Shown here: piece by piece, positions 1 through 9,414 of the stretch
Layout of the letters: every line of letters begins with the position of its first letter
Position numbering within the stretch: position 1 is the first letter of the stretch
NCBI GenBank assembly: GCA_043810285.1
Contig: JBDROH010000022.1
Span: 1-64,000, forward strand
Length of the DNA stretch: 64,000 nt
Source: JAGVXH01 sp043810285
GTDB taxonomy: Archaea > Nanobdellota > Nanobdellia > Pacearchaeales > GW2011-AR1
Direction: 5' to 3'
Program-made: the position numbers and the translations under genes
The notes under the pieces: generated by a model
The model's database searches: none
Seen by the model: the letters and a program-made list of their open reading frames with translations, nothing else
Told to the model about the DNA's origin: nothing

Positions 1-69
1 ATAATGCGGGCAAGAAAGTTGTTTTAGCAAGCCGTTAAGCTTTTTAAGAATTTTCACTTCTTTTTTCAT
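1..69 (-). CDS. 5' end of an unidentified gene running off the left edge
   Basis: The minus strand reads open from an ATG at 69 to the window edge for 23 codons, starting MKKEVKILKK and containing a Cys-Pro-His near the edge. A purine-rich ribosome binding site (GAGAGG) lies 7 nt upstream of the ATG, which supports this start. Too little protein is present for a family call. The leader carries two strong hairpins, described separately. Confidence 0.5.
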   Translation of the reverse strand, partial: MKKEVKILKKLNGLLKQLSCPHY

Positions 70-126
70 GTAATACCTCTCAGTATTACAAGGTCTTCAG
101 GGATTAAGTAATTTTTCCCTGAGGAC
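69..126 (-). promoter_or_regulatory. Two consecutive hairpins in the leader of the edge gene
   Basis: The first hairpin has perfect 8-base arms (TGTAATAC / GTATTACA, 69-76 and 83-90). Its 6-base loop carries part of the ribosome binding site of the gene starting at 69. The second has 11-base arms with one mismatch (93-103 and 116-126) and a 12-base loop. On the plus strand the second is followed by a T run, so it could also be a terminator. The first could be an operator or an RNA element that masks the ribosome binding site. Function is inferred from geometry only. Confidence 0.45.
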
Positions 127-185
127 TTTTTCAACAGAGCCAAACTTAAAGAAAAACTTATAAACTATTCTAGTTTAATATCCTT

Positions 186-446
186 ATGAGGTGGATGAAA
201 GTTATTTTATTTTTTCAGGCTATCGTAACCCTGCTCATAAGTATTGCTTTCTTCACACAAATTTTATCTTTAGACGAGTTAAAAATCTCTGAATTAAAAA
301 TCGAGATGAGCCAAGGCCATCTATTCTGGGACAACGACGCACCAAAAGTAATGGTCGACATTAAACAAAGATATGTCCTTGCTGCATACACTCTTCTTAT
401 AGTCGGGATTTTCGAAATATTAATCATATCTAGACTTATCAGTTAA
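186..446 (+). CDS. Small two-helix membrane protein
   Basis: This 86-residue protein has hydrophobic helices at about residues 4-26 and 62-84, with a charged loop of about 35 residues between them. No family is recognised. The first helix could also be an uncleaved signal anchor. A TATA-like stretch precedes the ATG at 186. The next gene starts 30 nt downstream on the same strand, so the two may be co-transcribed. Confidence 0.5.
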   Translation: MRWMKVILFFQAIVTLLISIAFFTQILSLDELKISELKIEMSQGHLFWDNDAPKVMVDIKQRYVLAAYTLLIVGIFEILIISRLIS

Positions 447-476
447 AGTCTTAAAGCCCACTAAACTAATTTTTAA

Positions 477-953
477 ATGAAAATTTCAGAACTAATAGAT
501 GAATTGAAAGAAACTGAAACTTATAGGAAATTTAAAGAGGAGAATCCTTCAACATTTTTCTCGGCAGGTTTTTTAGTCTTGGACCTAGAATCAAAAAGTG
601 AAAAAATACAACTTGACTTTTTTCTATCTAAACAAAATAAAATGGCTTCATTCGAATATCCTTTTGAAAAACCAAAAATTTACGAAGATGAAATAAAAGA
701 AATGTTGCCTCAAACAACGATGATAAAAGTTGACATTGACGACCTAGAAAAACTATCAAAAGAAATAATTATTAAAAACAACTCTAAAATGATTCCGACT
801 AGAATCATTGCAATTCTTCAGAAAAATATTTGGAATCTGACTTGTATGGATAATTTCCTTGGATCTATTAGAATAAAACTTGATGCAATAACTGGTGAAC
901 AAATTTCTTTCAGTCAAGGAAATCTTATAGGTATGATGCAGCCTAAGAAATAA
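477..953 (+). CDS. Hypothetical protein, 158 aa
   Basis: This soluble, Lys/Glu-rich protein has no signal peptide, no membrane segment and no motif I recognise. Its 3' end overlaps the convergent methyltransferase gene by 11 bases. The uninterrupted frame, lysine-rich composition like its neighbours and tight spacing support a real gene. No function is proposed. Confidence 0.55.
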   Translation: MKISELIDELKETETYRKFKEENPSTFFSAGFLVLDLESKSEKIQLDFFLSKQNKMASFEYPFEKPKIYEDEIKEMLPQTTMIKVDIDDLEKLSKEIIIKNNSKMIPTRIIAILQKNIWNLTCMDNFLGSIRIKLDAITGEQISFSQGNLIGMMQPKK

Positions 954-1566
954 TCTTCTTAACAATTAAACTAATATTTCTGCCCTCTCGAGAACTAATA
1001 ATCTCAAAACCAGCTTTATTAACTTCTTGCTCAATTTCATTTTTATCATAAATATAAGTATATCTTTTTTCAACACCTGCAGATGTCCACGGAACAAAAC
1101 TCTCTTTAGGTTTATTCTTCAGCCTCGGAGAATTCTTAGACCAGACCATAATCAATGCCTCAGCTCCAGGCTTCAACACCCTATACAATTCATTAATCAT
1201 TATCTGTCTAGCTTTCTCCGTCGGAACACAATGAAGAACTGCGATACAAATTCCACTATCGAAAAAATTATCTTCTATAGGAATTTTATTAGAATCTGAT
1301 TGAAACACCTCAATTCTTAATCCAAGACCTTCAGCTTTCTTCTTAGCAAACTTCAACATTTCATTCGAAAAATCAACGGCATAAACTTGTGAATCTTTAG
1401 GAAAAGATTGAAAATTTCTCCCACTTCCACAACCCAAATCAAGAATCTTTCCTTGCTTTTTTCTTAAAAATTCTTCAACTTCGAAACTAGGTTTAATCTT
1501 CTGTGTATTCCATAAAGGGGCAATTGTATCCCAAACTTTCTTCTGTTCCATAAAACCCTCAAACAT
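943..1566 (-). CDS. Trm9/ALKBH8-like SAM-dependent methyltransferase
   Basis: This class I methyltransferase of 207 residues has the SAM-binding motif ILDLGCGSGRN near residue 42, an acidic motif II (YAVDFS) and the post-I segment DSGICIAVLHCVPT. The N-terminal VWDTIAPLWNTQK segment and the conserved VPW near residue 138 resemble Trm9/ALKBH8 enzymes, which methylate 5-carboxymethyluridine at tRNA position 34. It is divergently transcribed from Elp3 with only 26 bases between starts. Elp3 makes the cm5U substrate, so the context fits the same pathway. A second possible start is the Met at residue 6. A different small-molecule or tRNA target cannot be excluded from sequence alone. Confidence 0.72.
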   Translation of the reverse strand: MFEGFMEQKKVWDTIAPLWNTQKIKPSFEVEEFLRKKQGKILDLGCGSGRNFQSFPKDSQVYAVDFSNEMLKFAKKKAEGLGLRIEVFQSDSNKIPIEDNFFDSGICIAVLHCVPTEKARQIMINELYRVLKPGAEALIMVWSKNSPRLKNKPKESFVPWTSAGVEKRYTYIYDKNEIEQEVNKAGFEIISSREGRNISLIVKKIIS

Positions 1567-1592
1567 TTAAACCTTAAATCACTTTCCTTTTT

Positions 1593-2951
1593 ATGAAACC
1601 ACAACGTAAACCAACAAAGACAATTTCTGGTGTTGCTCCTCTAGCTGTTATGCTCCCTCCAAGAAAATGTGACCACGGAACCTGCCTTTATTGTCCATCA
1701 CTAAACGCCCCACAATCTTACACTCCTGAAAGCCCAGCAGTTCTCAGAGCAAAAGAATGCAATTACAATCCAATTAAACAAGTCAAAGTCAGACTAAAAT
1801 CTTTCAAAGCAATGGGCCACCCAACAGACAAAATCGAACTGATTATTATGGGTGGAACATTTTTATCTTACCCGAGGGAATTCCAATTTGACTTCATCAA
1901 AAAATGCTATGACGCACTAAATAATAGAAACTCCAAAACTATTTCAGAAGCAAAAAAGATAAACGAAAAAACAAAACACAGATGTACAGCGCTTTGTATA
2001 GAAACTCGTCCAGATATTTGCACAGATAAAAATATCCAAGATATGCTAGAATGGGGAGCAACACGAGTCGAACTCGGAGTCCAAGCCATCGACGATAAAA
2101 TCTATAAAAAAGTAAATAGGGGTCATACAGTCCAAGATGTCATCGATGCCACAACTAGACTGAAGAAAGCAGGTTTCAAAATTGGTTATCATCTTATGCC
2201 AGGTATACCTGGAACTAATCCAAAAAAAGATATAAAAATGTTCAAAAAGATATTTTCTTCTAAAGACTTCAAACCAGACCAAATAAAAATCTATCCTTGT
2301 CAAGTTCTAAAAGGTGCAGGTATTGAGAACTTATATTTTGGAGGAGAATACATTCCATACACAAAATCCCAAGCTACAAAACTAATAATCCAGATGTTAA
2401 AACTAACTCCTCGATATTGCAGAGTTATGAGAGTTATGCGAGAAATTCCTCCAAGCTATCTCATTGCTGGAATCAAAAACATTGACCTTAGAAAAGATAT
2501 TGAAGAAGAAATTAGGAGAAATAAAGTAAATGTTAAAGAAATAAGATTCAGAGAAATTGGTTTTGCACTAAGAGATAAAAGACATATTAATTTAGATTTA
2601 AAATTAAAAACAACAAAATATAAGGCGTCTGGAGGAACCGAAATTTTCATCGAAGCAATAAACAAAGACAACATTTTATTCGGACTTCTTCGTCTTCGTC
2701 TAGACAAAAAAACAGCCACTGTTCGAGAACTTCACGTTTATGGTCCAACCCTAAAGCTAAGTGAAAACTCAAATAATTCCTGGCAACACAAAGGCCTGGG
2801 GAAATTATTAATGGGAGAAGCAGAAAAAATTGCAAAGAGAAAAAATTATAAGTACCTCCGAGTAATCTCCGGTGTCGGCGTTAGAGAATATTATAAAAAA
2901 CTAGAATATAAAATAGACAAACAGAAAATCTACGTCGAGAAAAAGTTATAA
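1593..2951 (+). CDS. elp3: Elp3 tRNA uridine-34 carboxymethyl synthase
   Basis: Elp3 combines a radical SAM domain and an acetyltransferase domain to install carboxymethyl groups on wobble uridines of tRNA. Seen here: the KPTKTISGVAPLAVM opening, the cluster-binding motif CDHGTCLYCP (C-x4-C-x2-C) near residue 27, the CIETRPD and GVQA segments of the radical SAM barrel, and a C-terminal GNAT domain with GLGKLLMGEAE. At 452 residues it is shorter than typical Elp3 (about 520-550). The missing part is the N-terminal extension before the radical SAM core, which helps bind tRNA in studied homologues. It is divergent from the Trm9-like gene. Confidence 0.93.
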   Translation: MKPQRKPTKTISGVAPLAVMLPPRKCDHGTCLYCPSLNAPQSYTPESPAVLRAKECNYNPIKQVKVRLKSFKAMGHPTDKIELIIMGGTFLSYPREFQFDFIKKCYDALNNRNSKTISEAKKINEKTKHRCTALCIETRPDICTDKNIQDMLEWGATRVELGVQAIDDKIYKKVNRGHTVQDVIDATTRLKKAGFKIGYHLMPGIPGTNPKKDIKMFKKIFSSKDFKPDQIKIYPCQVLKGAGIENLYFGGEYIPYTKSQATKLIIQMLKLTPRYCRVMRVMREIPPSYLIAGIKNIDLRKDIEEEIRRNKVNVKEIRFREIGFALRDKRHINLDLKLKTTKYKASGGTEIFIEAINKDNILFGLLRLRLDKKTATVRELHVYGPTLKLSENSNNSWQHKGLGKLLMGEAEKIAKRKNYKYLRVISGVGVREYYKKLEYKIDKQKIYVEKKL

Positions 2952-3048
2952 TCTCAAAATTTTAAAATAACCTTTTTAAACTTTATCCTAAGATGAAGAT
3001 TACACAAAACTTTATAAAGTTTAATCACTTGGAAGTGACAGTAATAAT

Positions 3049-3486
3049 ATGGAAATTAGAAACTATACTAAAGAGGATAAAAAAGAAATCATCCAAATGG
3101 TTTCTGAAATCCTCAAAGAAATGTTCAATGGAGACCCTGAAGAATTTAAAATATTAAAAGAATTTAATGTAACTAAAAACTACATTTACTATCTAGTTGT
3201 TGTTATTGGTAATAAAATAGTTGGTATTGGTGCCCTAAAGAAATTAACTAAGAAGAAAGTTAAAATAAAACGATTATATATTATGGAAGATTATCGTAGA
3301 AAAGGAATAGCACAAAAAATATTGGACCAATTAATCCAATTCGCAAAAGAACAGAAGTTCAAACAAATCCTCTTCAATACCTATCCTATTATGGAAAACG
3401 CAAGAAAATTTCATAAACGAAATGGATTTACAGAAATAATGAATAACGATCCTTACCAAATACATTTGATTAAAAAACTATCCTAA
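3049..3486 (+). CDS. GNAT family N-acetyltransferase
   Basis: This 145-residue single-domain GNAT fold has strand beta-4 leading into the acetyl-CoA loop YRRKGIAQKILDQL (about residues 84-97) and the C-terminal ARKFHKRNGF signature. The acyl acceptor is unknown; small molecules, tRNA or protein N-termini are all possible. It stands alone with its own AT-rich upstream region. Confidence 0.85.
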   Translation: MEIRNYTKEDKKEIIQMVSEILKEMFNGDPEEFKILKEFNVTKNYIYYLVVVIGNKIVGIGALKKLTKKKVKIKRLYIMEDYRRKGIAQKILDQLIQFAKEQKFKQILFNTYPIMENARKFHKRNGFTEIMNNDPYQIHLIKKLS

Positions 3487-3511
3487 CCCTAATTTAATTC
3501 ATTAACAGAAA

Positions 3512-3767
3512 ATGACTAAAACAAACAAGATGATACATTAAACATCATTAAAAAAAGCATTACGTTAAAATTGATGGAAAAAAATGGCATTACAAGAGTA
3601 AACTCTGAAGCACTGAAATTTTTTAATGAAACCATATCTGAAGATGCAAATAATTTGGTTTGCAAACTTAAACAACATATCCGGATTAAAGCAAAAAAAC
3701 ACTAGAAAAACAAGACATTTTAGAAATATTAAAAAAAAGAAAGGTTATAGAAAATTATAATCTATGA
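3512..3767 (+). pseudogene. Frameshifted archaeal histone-fold gene
   Basis: Two frames together spell a histone fold. From 3574 the first frame gives helix 1 residues, then TRVNSEA (compare RVSDDA in archaeal histones), then a helix 2 containing EDANNLVCKLKQH. It stops after KAKK at a run of seven A residues (3692-3698). One extra base restores the frame into TLEKQDILEILKKRK, matching the KT-loop and helix 3 of histones, and ends at 3767. The upstream ATG at 3512 is also out of frame with helix 1. This is either a decaying gene or a homopolymer error. The gene could use TTG at 3571 or ATG at 3574. Confidence 0.6.
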
Positions 3768-3782
3768 CTAATAAAAAATATC

Positions 3783-4520
3783 CTAATCTTTCTTTTTCTT
3801 CTTGCCTTTATTCGAACCATTTTTCTTTCGAACCAAGATAAATACAAATCCTCCAAGAGCCAAAAGAACAAACGCACTTACTGCAATTCCTCCAGCAGTA
3901 CCTACAGTTCCAGTAACTGCACCGGTTATCATTGAGAAAAAATTATTAGATTTGAAATTTTCTTCAGAATCACCTTCTACACTATTCAATTCAGAAATAC
4001 TCATTCCATTTTCCTCATAATTATAATAAACCTCACTATTGTTACCAACATCTTCAGAGGAATTACTTTCCACACTTGAAGAACTTGAAGACCCGCCACC
4101 TGAACTACTTCCTCCACTAGAACCTCCCCCACTGCTAGGAACCTCAGGACTATCATCTTCGTTATCATAATCAGAACTCTGTGGAAAAACAACATCTTCT
4201 GTTGCTTTATCTCCCTCATTACCACCTTTGTCAACTGCACTTACGCCAAAAGTATAGGTTCCATCAGCCAACTCACTTCTAGAATAACTTGTAATAAAAG
4301 ACTTTCCAATCAAATCACCATCAAGATAAATATTATAATACTCGATACCACTGCAATCAGGAGCATCGTCAGATACATCCCAACTCAATATAACATTCCC
4401 CGAAACAATAAGTCCCTCGGGAGCCTCGGGAGCCCGCGTATCGATACATATCTCCCAAGCCGAAACAAAACTTATCAAACAGAATACTGCCAATAAAAGA
4501 CTAAAAAATTTACGATTCAT
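3783..4520 (-). CDS. Membrane-anchored surface protein with FnIII-like domain and ITGAVTG tail
   Basis: The Met at 4520 is chosen because it lies one base after the stop of the upstream gene and starts the signal peptide (MNRKFFSLLLAVFCL). The protein has a fibronectin III-like domain (about residues 25-115, with TRAPEAPEGL and SAVDKGGNEGD), then a Gly/Ser-rich linker. An ITGAVTGTVG segment then leads into one transmembrane helix, and the protein ends in a lysine-rich tail inside the cell. This tail type is common on DPANN surface proteins. It is probably co-transcribed with the giant secreted protein and may anchor it. The binding partner is inferred. Confidence 0.75.
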   Translation of the reverse strand: MNRKFFSLLLAVFCLISFVSAWEICIDTRAPEAPEGLIVSGNVILSWDVSDDAPDCSGIEYYNIYLDGDLIGKSFITSYSRSELADGTYTFGVSAVDKGGNEGDKATEDVVFPQSSDYDNEDDSPEVPSSGGGSSGGSSSGGGSSSSSSVESNSSEDVGNNSEVYYNYEENGMSISELNSVEGDSEENFKSNNFFSMITGAVTGTVGTAGGIAVSAFVLLALGGFVFILVRKKNGSNKGKKKKKD

Positions 4521-4521
4521 T

Positions 4522-7500
4522 TTAATTCGCCTCTTGCTCAACTACTACAATACAATCAGAAGAGCATCCATCACCATCCTCAGTATTCCCATCATCACAT
4601 TCTTCTCCATCTTCTTCATAATCATTTCCACAAACAGCTTCCTCATTATCATCTTCAACAGAATAACATCCTGTATCCTTCAGATAATCAATTAGTCCAT
4701 CCCCTACATCTTCATTGTCTATCCCATCATTACATTCAAGTCTTGGTTCTTCAAAAACCTGGCCATGCTTGCTTATCATTCTGCAATGAGTATCTGTTCT
4801 CGAGTTTCCAAGCGAAAATCCTAAATCAGTATCCAACTCCTCAACATAAAGATTATCACAAGCTACGGCATCGAACACGTATCTCCCTCCTTGTCCTGAC
4901 ACCTCGTAGTCATTCAAATCGATTGTATCTGCATATAATCCATTCTCTTGTTTCGTTAATCTAATCCATCCCGAGTCTTCACAATTTCCAAATATACAAT
5001 ATGCATTTCCAAATGCAGGTATCTCTGAAATCTTAAACATAACAGTCTCATCTACAATCGGCGATTGACTATCCCCCACATTCAATGAAACAGGTAATAG
5101 TGCCCCATAAACTTCACCTTCAAGAGGACTCACAACACTCATTGTAGGTCTTGTATTATCTACAATCATTGGAATTACCACACTTCCTATATTGAATAGC
5201 TCATCCCTTACATTAACCTTCACAAGATAATTCCCAGACTCTAATCCATCAGGAACCGCCCCATTAATCCTACATAAATTATACTCCACTTCAGTTCCGA
5301 TAATATCTGCAACCCCAACATAATCGTCTAATTCATCCCCATTTTCATAATATATCTCCGCCCAACATCCATCAAAGCCCGAAGCATATTCTATTACCTC
5401 TGCTTCTATAAAAATATTATCACCGTCCCCACCACTCGTCACAGGACCTGGTAAATTACTATCTGTTATAGAAACCATCGGCCCCTCATTATCTATATTC
5501 ATAGTTATAGGACTAAACCAAGGATTTAATGCTAATTGTAAATGATGTCCAAAAACTTCAAGCCCTTGATTCCCTGCTTTATCCACATAATTAATACCTA
5601 AGAAAACTGTATCTGTTAATTCTTCGTATCCTTCTTCTCCTTCTTTTGGAATTCTTGCATATCCCTTGCACACCCCATTTTCATAAGGAACTGTTCCAAG
5701 ATAAACAATAGTTGGTTCCTCACCTATTTGCATAAAGTATGTCCATAAATCAGAATAACAATTTTTGATTTCATCTTGATCCATATCTTCAAAGGCATAA
5801 TCTATTGCATATAATTCACAATAGTCAACTCCCGAAGCAGGGCAATTTTGCTCTTGACCCCATAGACTACAATAGTCTCCTCCAAAGTCAACAGCAGGAG
5901 CATAAATCTGGAAAGAGATTCCATCCCGGTAATAATTTCCTGAATGAGGATTCAAAACTTCACCAATAGGAGCAACATTATCAATTAATATTTCAATGCC
6001 GTTTGTCCAAGGACCTTTATTTCCAAGTAAATCTTTTGCCCTTACTTCATATCTCCATAATCCGCAATCTTCAAGAGTACCGTCAAGACTACCACAATGG
6101 CTTCCAACTTTGGCAATTTTTCTTGCACAATAAGCCTGTTCTATTTCATCCCAAATTAATTTAGGATCCAAATTGTCATCCTCTAATAAATCAACAAGTC
6201 TGAATTTAACCCAATCAACACCAACACCATCGTCCAAAGTTTCTTTTATATCATAAACATCCGCACAGAATTTTATTTCATCTCCAGACCTTACATACAC
6301 TTCATTAGGATGTTCTTCGCCACTATAAATTTTGCCTCCAAAAAGTTCTTCATCAGACTTTCTAACTTGTATCCATTTATTTACTACCGGTGGTTCCGTA
6401 TCTACATTATCCCTCTCAACAATCGGTTCATCCGCGCTTCCCTCGCTGTTTCCAAGAGCATCAACGCAATACCACTCAAGCTTATGTAAACAATCTTCTT
6501 TCGGAAACAAACTCATACTCCCATCCGCTTCATTCCATTCAGGACTTGAACCATCCAATCCCCATCTCCAGAATAAAGTCACATCTCCTACAGGGTGGGG
6601 AAGAACATCATTACAATTAAGAGTTATTTCAGTATTTTGAGTAATCCAGTAATCCCAAATTTCTGTTTCAGAATTACAAGTTTCGTCCATTAGAACTTTC
6701 TTGCCAATAACTGTCTTCACAGTCTTAGGTGCTTGATTATCTACAAAAACACAATCCTTATTTATCTCCTCAGTTTTATTAACCATATCAACCGAATAGA
6801 ATTCAATCATATGACAAGAAGTTTCATCAATCTTAAAAGAAACATTTTCAGAAGATTCACTCCATTCTCCACTTCCACTATATTCACTACATCCACTATG
6901 TGCACTCTCACAGGGTGTATCACTCTGCATCTTAGTCACTCTATATTTTGTAAAATCAACACCAGAATCATGATCATATCCATAATTATCAGTTGCACTT
7001 AAGCCTATTTCAGTATTAGAAGTTATCCACTTAGGAGAATTATCACTAGAATCATTAACAAGAGGGATTCCATAATTGATACTTGTAGTAGGTTTAGAAT
7101 GATCAACATAATAATCTTCAATATGAGTTACCTCCACATTATTCAAAGCATCTACGCAATAATATTCCAATATATGATGAGATTCTTCTGGAAAACTAAA
7201 TGGATCTTGATATATTATCCAGCCTTGCATTACATCATCTACATAATACCTATAATAAGTAATCACATCATTTACAGGATGAGGTTCTGGATCAACACAA
7301 GTAAGCTTAATTTCTGTAACACCATCAACATACATCTTATCTGTAGCATCGTCATAATATCTAGGACCGAGAATTTCACTTGTAGTCGCAGGAGCAGCCG
7401 TATCAACAATATCCAATTCAAAATGATGAAATTCCATATTATTTTCACAACCATCTGTAGCCCAATACTCAATCAGATGATAAGAATCCTCAGACAAAGT

Positions 7501-9159
7501 AATAGTAACAGAGCCATCAACTGCACTCTCTCCACTCTGATTCACAACCCAAGCATCACTCGATTCATTCTTCCAATAAACCACATAATGAATCACAACG
7601 TCCCCAGCATATTCTCCAACCAAATTATTATAACCAGCACCTAATCCAATATCATCAGCATCATTATCAGGATTAAAATCTCTAGCATCAAGTTTAATAG
7701 TAGTACCTTGTTTTACATAATAACAACCATTAGTCAAAGTCTCACCAGTCTCACTAGCCTCATTCCCAGAGCAAACAACCTCATCCCTATCAACAGGATT
7801 CAAAACCTTCAAAGTTCTAGGAGCAGTCGTATCTCTGATAAAAGGAACAATCGGAGAAAACTCAAACTTACCCCAATTTTCCTGACTATCCTTACTATGC
7901 ATTTGTACATAATGAGTACCTTCTGCCAAATTACTTGTATCAATAACTGCCTCAACATCCTCACATCGCTCATCCAAATAAGTTCCATCAACAGCACTCA
8001 TATTAATACCGTGCCAATTTAAAGGATGATCTTCATCAATAAAATACTCAGCCATCTGAATAGCCGACTCATCATCACAAACACTTGCAGTTAAAGTAGT
8101 ATCATTTCCACAAACTAACAACTCATAAGCATTACATTCTCCATCCAAGGCAATTCCTAAATCGTTATCTCCTTCTTCACAGGTAGGATAAAATGGAGGC
8201 AAACAATCAAGATTAATCTGAACGGTCTGGCACTCTCCCCAATTACCTGCAATATCTTTTCCCCTAACATGAACATTTAAACTACCATCATTAACCCAAA
8301 TATAAGTTCCAATAACATCTTCTATCAAAGAATTAAAATCTCCATCCCTAGCCATTAAAGGAATCCCTGTTCCTCCAACATCACACTCCGCTCCACCCAA
8401 AAAATACTCCGCTTCCTCAACCTTAGAACAACTATCTGTTTCAATAGCCTCTATCTTAATTTGACAAATCTCAGAATACTTTGAAACATCTAGGTTAGAA
8501 GTCACAGGTCCAACCCTCTCCTCACAACTACTTAAAGCATTAAACCCAACACAATAAAGAGTAACATCATTACTAATCTCAGAACTCTTCATATAATCAT
8601 AATTATCATACTTAAAGGAATCACCATCACAATAAAACTCAGCAGTCACATCATCGTCATCTGCACCACTAAAAAGAAAATATGCAGAATCTATTTCTTC
8701 ACGAAACCAAAGAGTTCCTTCATCAGCATTATATATAGGTAAAAGAGTGCCAGAAGCAAAAGAGGTCCACCCGCTAGTTATCCCCTCATAATTATTACCT
8801 GGATTTCCTGCATTACGTCCCCATTGAAAAGTCCAATTCTCAATCTCACAATTATCAGGATTAGCAACCACATAATCAGCAGCAGTAGTAGAAATAATAG
8901 CAGGAACACCCGCAACACTACCCCAATTAGGCAAATCAGATTCACTATCACAAACCACCTTATCAGCCCTAACAGTTATACACGGCCCACAGTCCGAATC
9001 AGCACAATCAATCTGATCATCAAAATCGTTATCAATCTGATCATCACAAATTTCTGAAACACATAATGTATCTAAAGAAGCACTAACAATCCCTGTAGAC
9101 AAAACACCAATCAATAACATCAAGAAAAAAGTTACACTAGAAAATTTCCTGAAATTCAT
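4522..9159 (-). CDS. Giant secreted repeat protein, probable surface adhesin or S-layer-like protein
   Basis: This 1545-residue protein has an N-terminal signal peptide (about residues 1-28) and no C-terminal membrane helix. After the signal it has a Cys-rich ICDDQIDNDFDDQIDC motif. Then come successive Ig-like repeats of roughly 100-120 residues, marked by a TEIxLxCxD opening, a HxLEYYCVDALxN core and a closing VDxxxPxT. At the C-terminus another CNDGIDNED motif precedes a disulfide repeat with EECDDGNTEDGDGCSS, as in myxobacterial Cys-rich repeats. Many cysteines suggest an extracellular, oxidised, Ca-binding fibre. The shorter ITGAVTG protein follows after one base. A role in cell contact is inference. 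Confidence 0.75.
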   Translation of the reverse strand: MNFRKFSSVTFFLMLLIGVLSTGIVSASLDTLCVSEICDDQIDNDFDDQIDCADSDCGPCITVRADKVVCDSESDLPNWGSVAGVPAIISTTAADYVVANPDNCEIENWTFQWGRNAGNPGNNYEGITSGWTSFASGTLLPIYNADEGTLWFREEIDSAYFLFSGADDDDVTAEFYCDGDSFKYDNYDYMKSSEISNDVTLYCVGFNALSSCEERVGPVTSNLDVSKYSEICQIKIEAIETDSCSKVEEAEYFLGGAECDVGGTGIPLMARDGDFNSLIEDVIGTYIWVNDGSLNVHVRGKDIAGNWGECQTVQINLDCLPPFYPTCEEGDNDLGIALDGECNAYELLVCGNDTTLTASVCDDESAIQMAEYFIDEDHPLNWHGINMSAVDGTYLDERCEDVEAVIDTSNLAEGTHYVQMHSKDSQENWGKFEFSPIVPFIRDTTAPRTLKVLNPVDRDEVVCSGNEASETGETLTNGCYYVKQGTTIKLDARDFNPDNDADDIGLGAGYNNLVGEYAGDVVIHYVVYWKNESSDAWVVNQSGESAVDGSVTITLSEDSYHLIEYWATDGCENNMEFHHFELDIVDTAAPATTSEILGPRYYDDATDKMYVDGVTEIKLTCVDPEPHPVNDVITYYRYYVDDVMQGWIIYQDPFSFPEESHHILEYYCVDALNNVEVTHIEDYYVDHSKPTTSINYGIPLVNDSSDNSPKWITSNTEIGLSATDNYGYDHDSGVDFTKYRVTKMQSDTPCESAHSGCSEYSGSGEWSESSENVSFKIDETSCHMIEFYSVDMVNKTEEINKDCVFVDNQAPKTVKTVIGKKVLMDETCNSETEIWDYWITQNTEITLNCNDVLPHPVGDVTLFWRWGLDGSSPEWNEADGSMSLFPKEDCLHKLEWYCVDALGNSEGSADEPIVERDNVDTEPPVVNKWIQVRKSDEELFGGKIYSGEEHPNEVYVRSGDEIKFCADVYDIKETLDDGVGVDWVKFRLVDLLEDDNLDPKLIWDEIEQAYCARKIAKVGSHCGSLDGTLEDCGLWRYEVRAKDLLGNKGPWTNGIEILIDNVAPIGEVLNPHSGNYYRDGISFQIYAPAVDFGGDYCSLWGQEQNCPASGVDYCELYAIDYAFEDMDQDEIKNCYSDLWTYFMQIGEEPTIVYLGTVPYENGVCKGYARIPKEGEEGYEELTDTVFLGINYVDKAGNQGLEVFGHHLQLALNPWFSPITMNIDNEGPMVSITDSNLPGPVTSGGDGDNIFIEAEVIEYASGFDGCWAEIYYENGDELDDYVGVADIIGTEVEYNLCRINGAVPDGLESGNYLVKVNVRDELFNIGSVVIPMIVDNTRPTMSVVSPLEGEVYGALLPVSLNVGDSQSPIVDETVMFKISEIPAFGNAYCIFGNCEDSGWIRLTKQENGLYADTIDLNDYEVSGQGGRYVFDAVACDNLYVEELDTDLGFSLGNSRTDTHCRMISKHGQVFEEPRLECNDGIDNEDVGDGLIDYLKDTGCYSVEDDNEEAVCGNDYEEDGEECDDGNTEDGDGCSSDCIVVVEQEAN

Positions 9160-9180
9160 AAAGATTATAGAAAAAGTTTG

Positions 9181-9188
9181 TTTATAAA
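9181..9188 (-). promoter_or_regulatory. TATA box of the surface-protein operon
   Basis: TTTATAAA lies 22-29 nt upstream of the ATG at 9159, the spacing of an archaeal TATA box for a leaderless or nearly leaderless transcript. No ribosome binding site is seen between it and the start. The rest of 9189-9414 holds nothing I can identify apart from the likely promoter of the next gene. Confidence 0.55.
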
Positions 9189-9414
9189 TATTATCATTAC
9201 CGAGGATATATTAAAAAATTTAAAGGATTACTCAAGGGTAATTAATTTAGAGCACAATATGTAATACAAACACAAAGAAGAACATACAATATATTGATAA
9301 ATAATTTACCCTACTCTTATTTAATAAAGAAAATTAGTCACCCTACACTTATCCTAACAAAAGATTATCCTCCAATCACGACAAAACTTATATCTCCCCA
9401 AAACTCATAATTAC

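Noticed and set aside
4743..9057. Numerous open frames opposite the giant surface protein gene
   Set aside because: They are Ser/Thr/Asn/Ile-rich shadows of the long minus-strand gene without start signals or recognisable domains.
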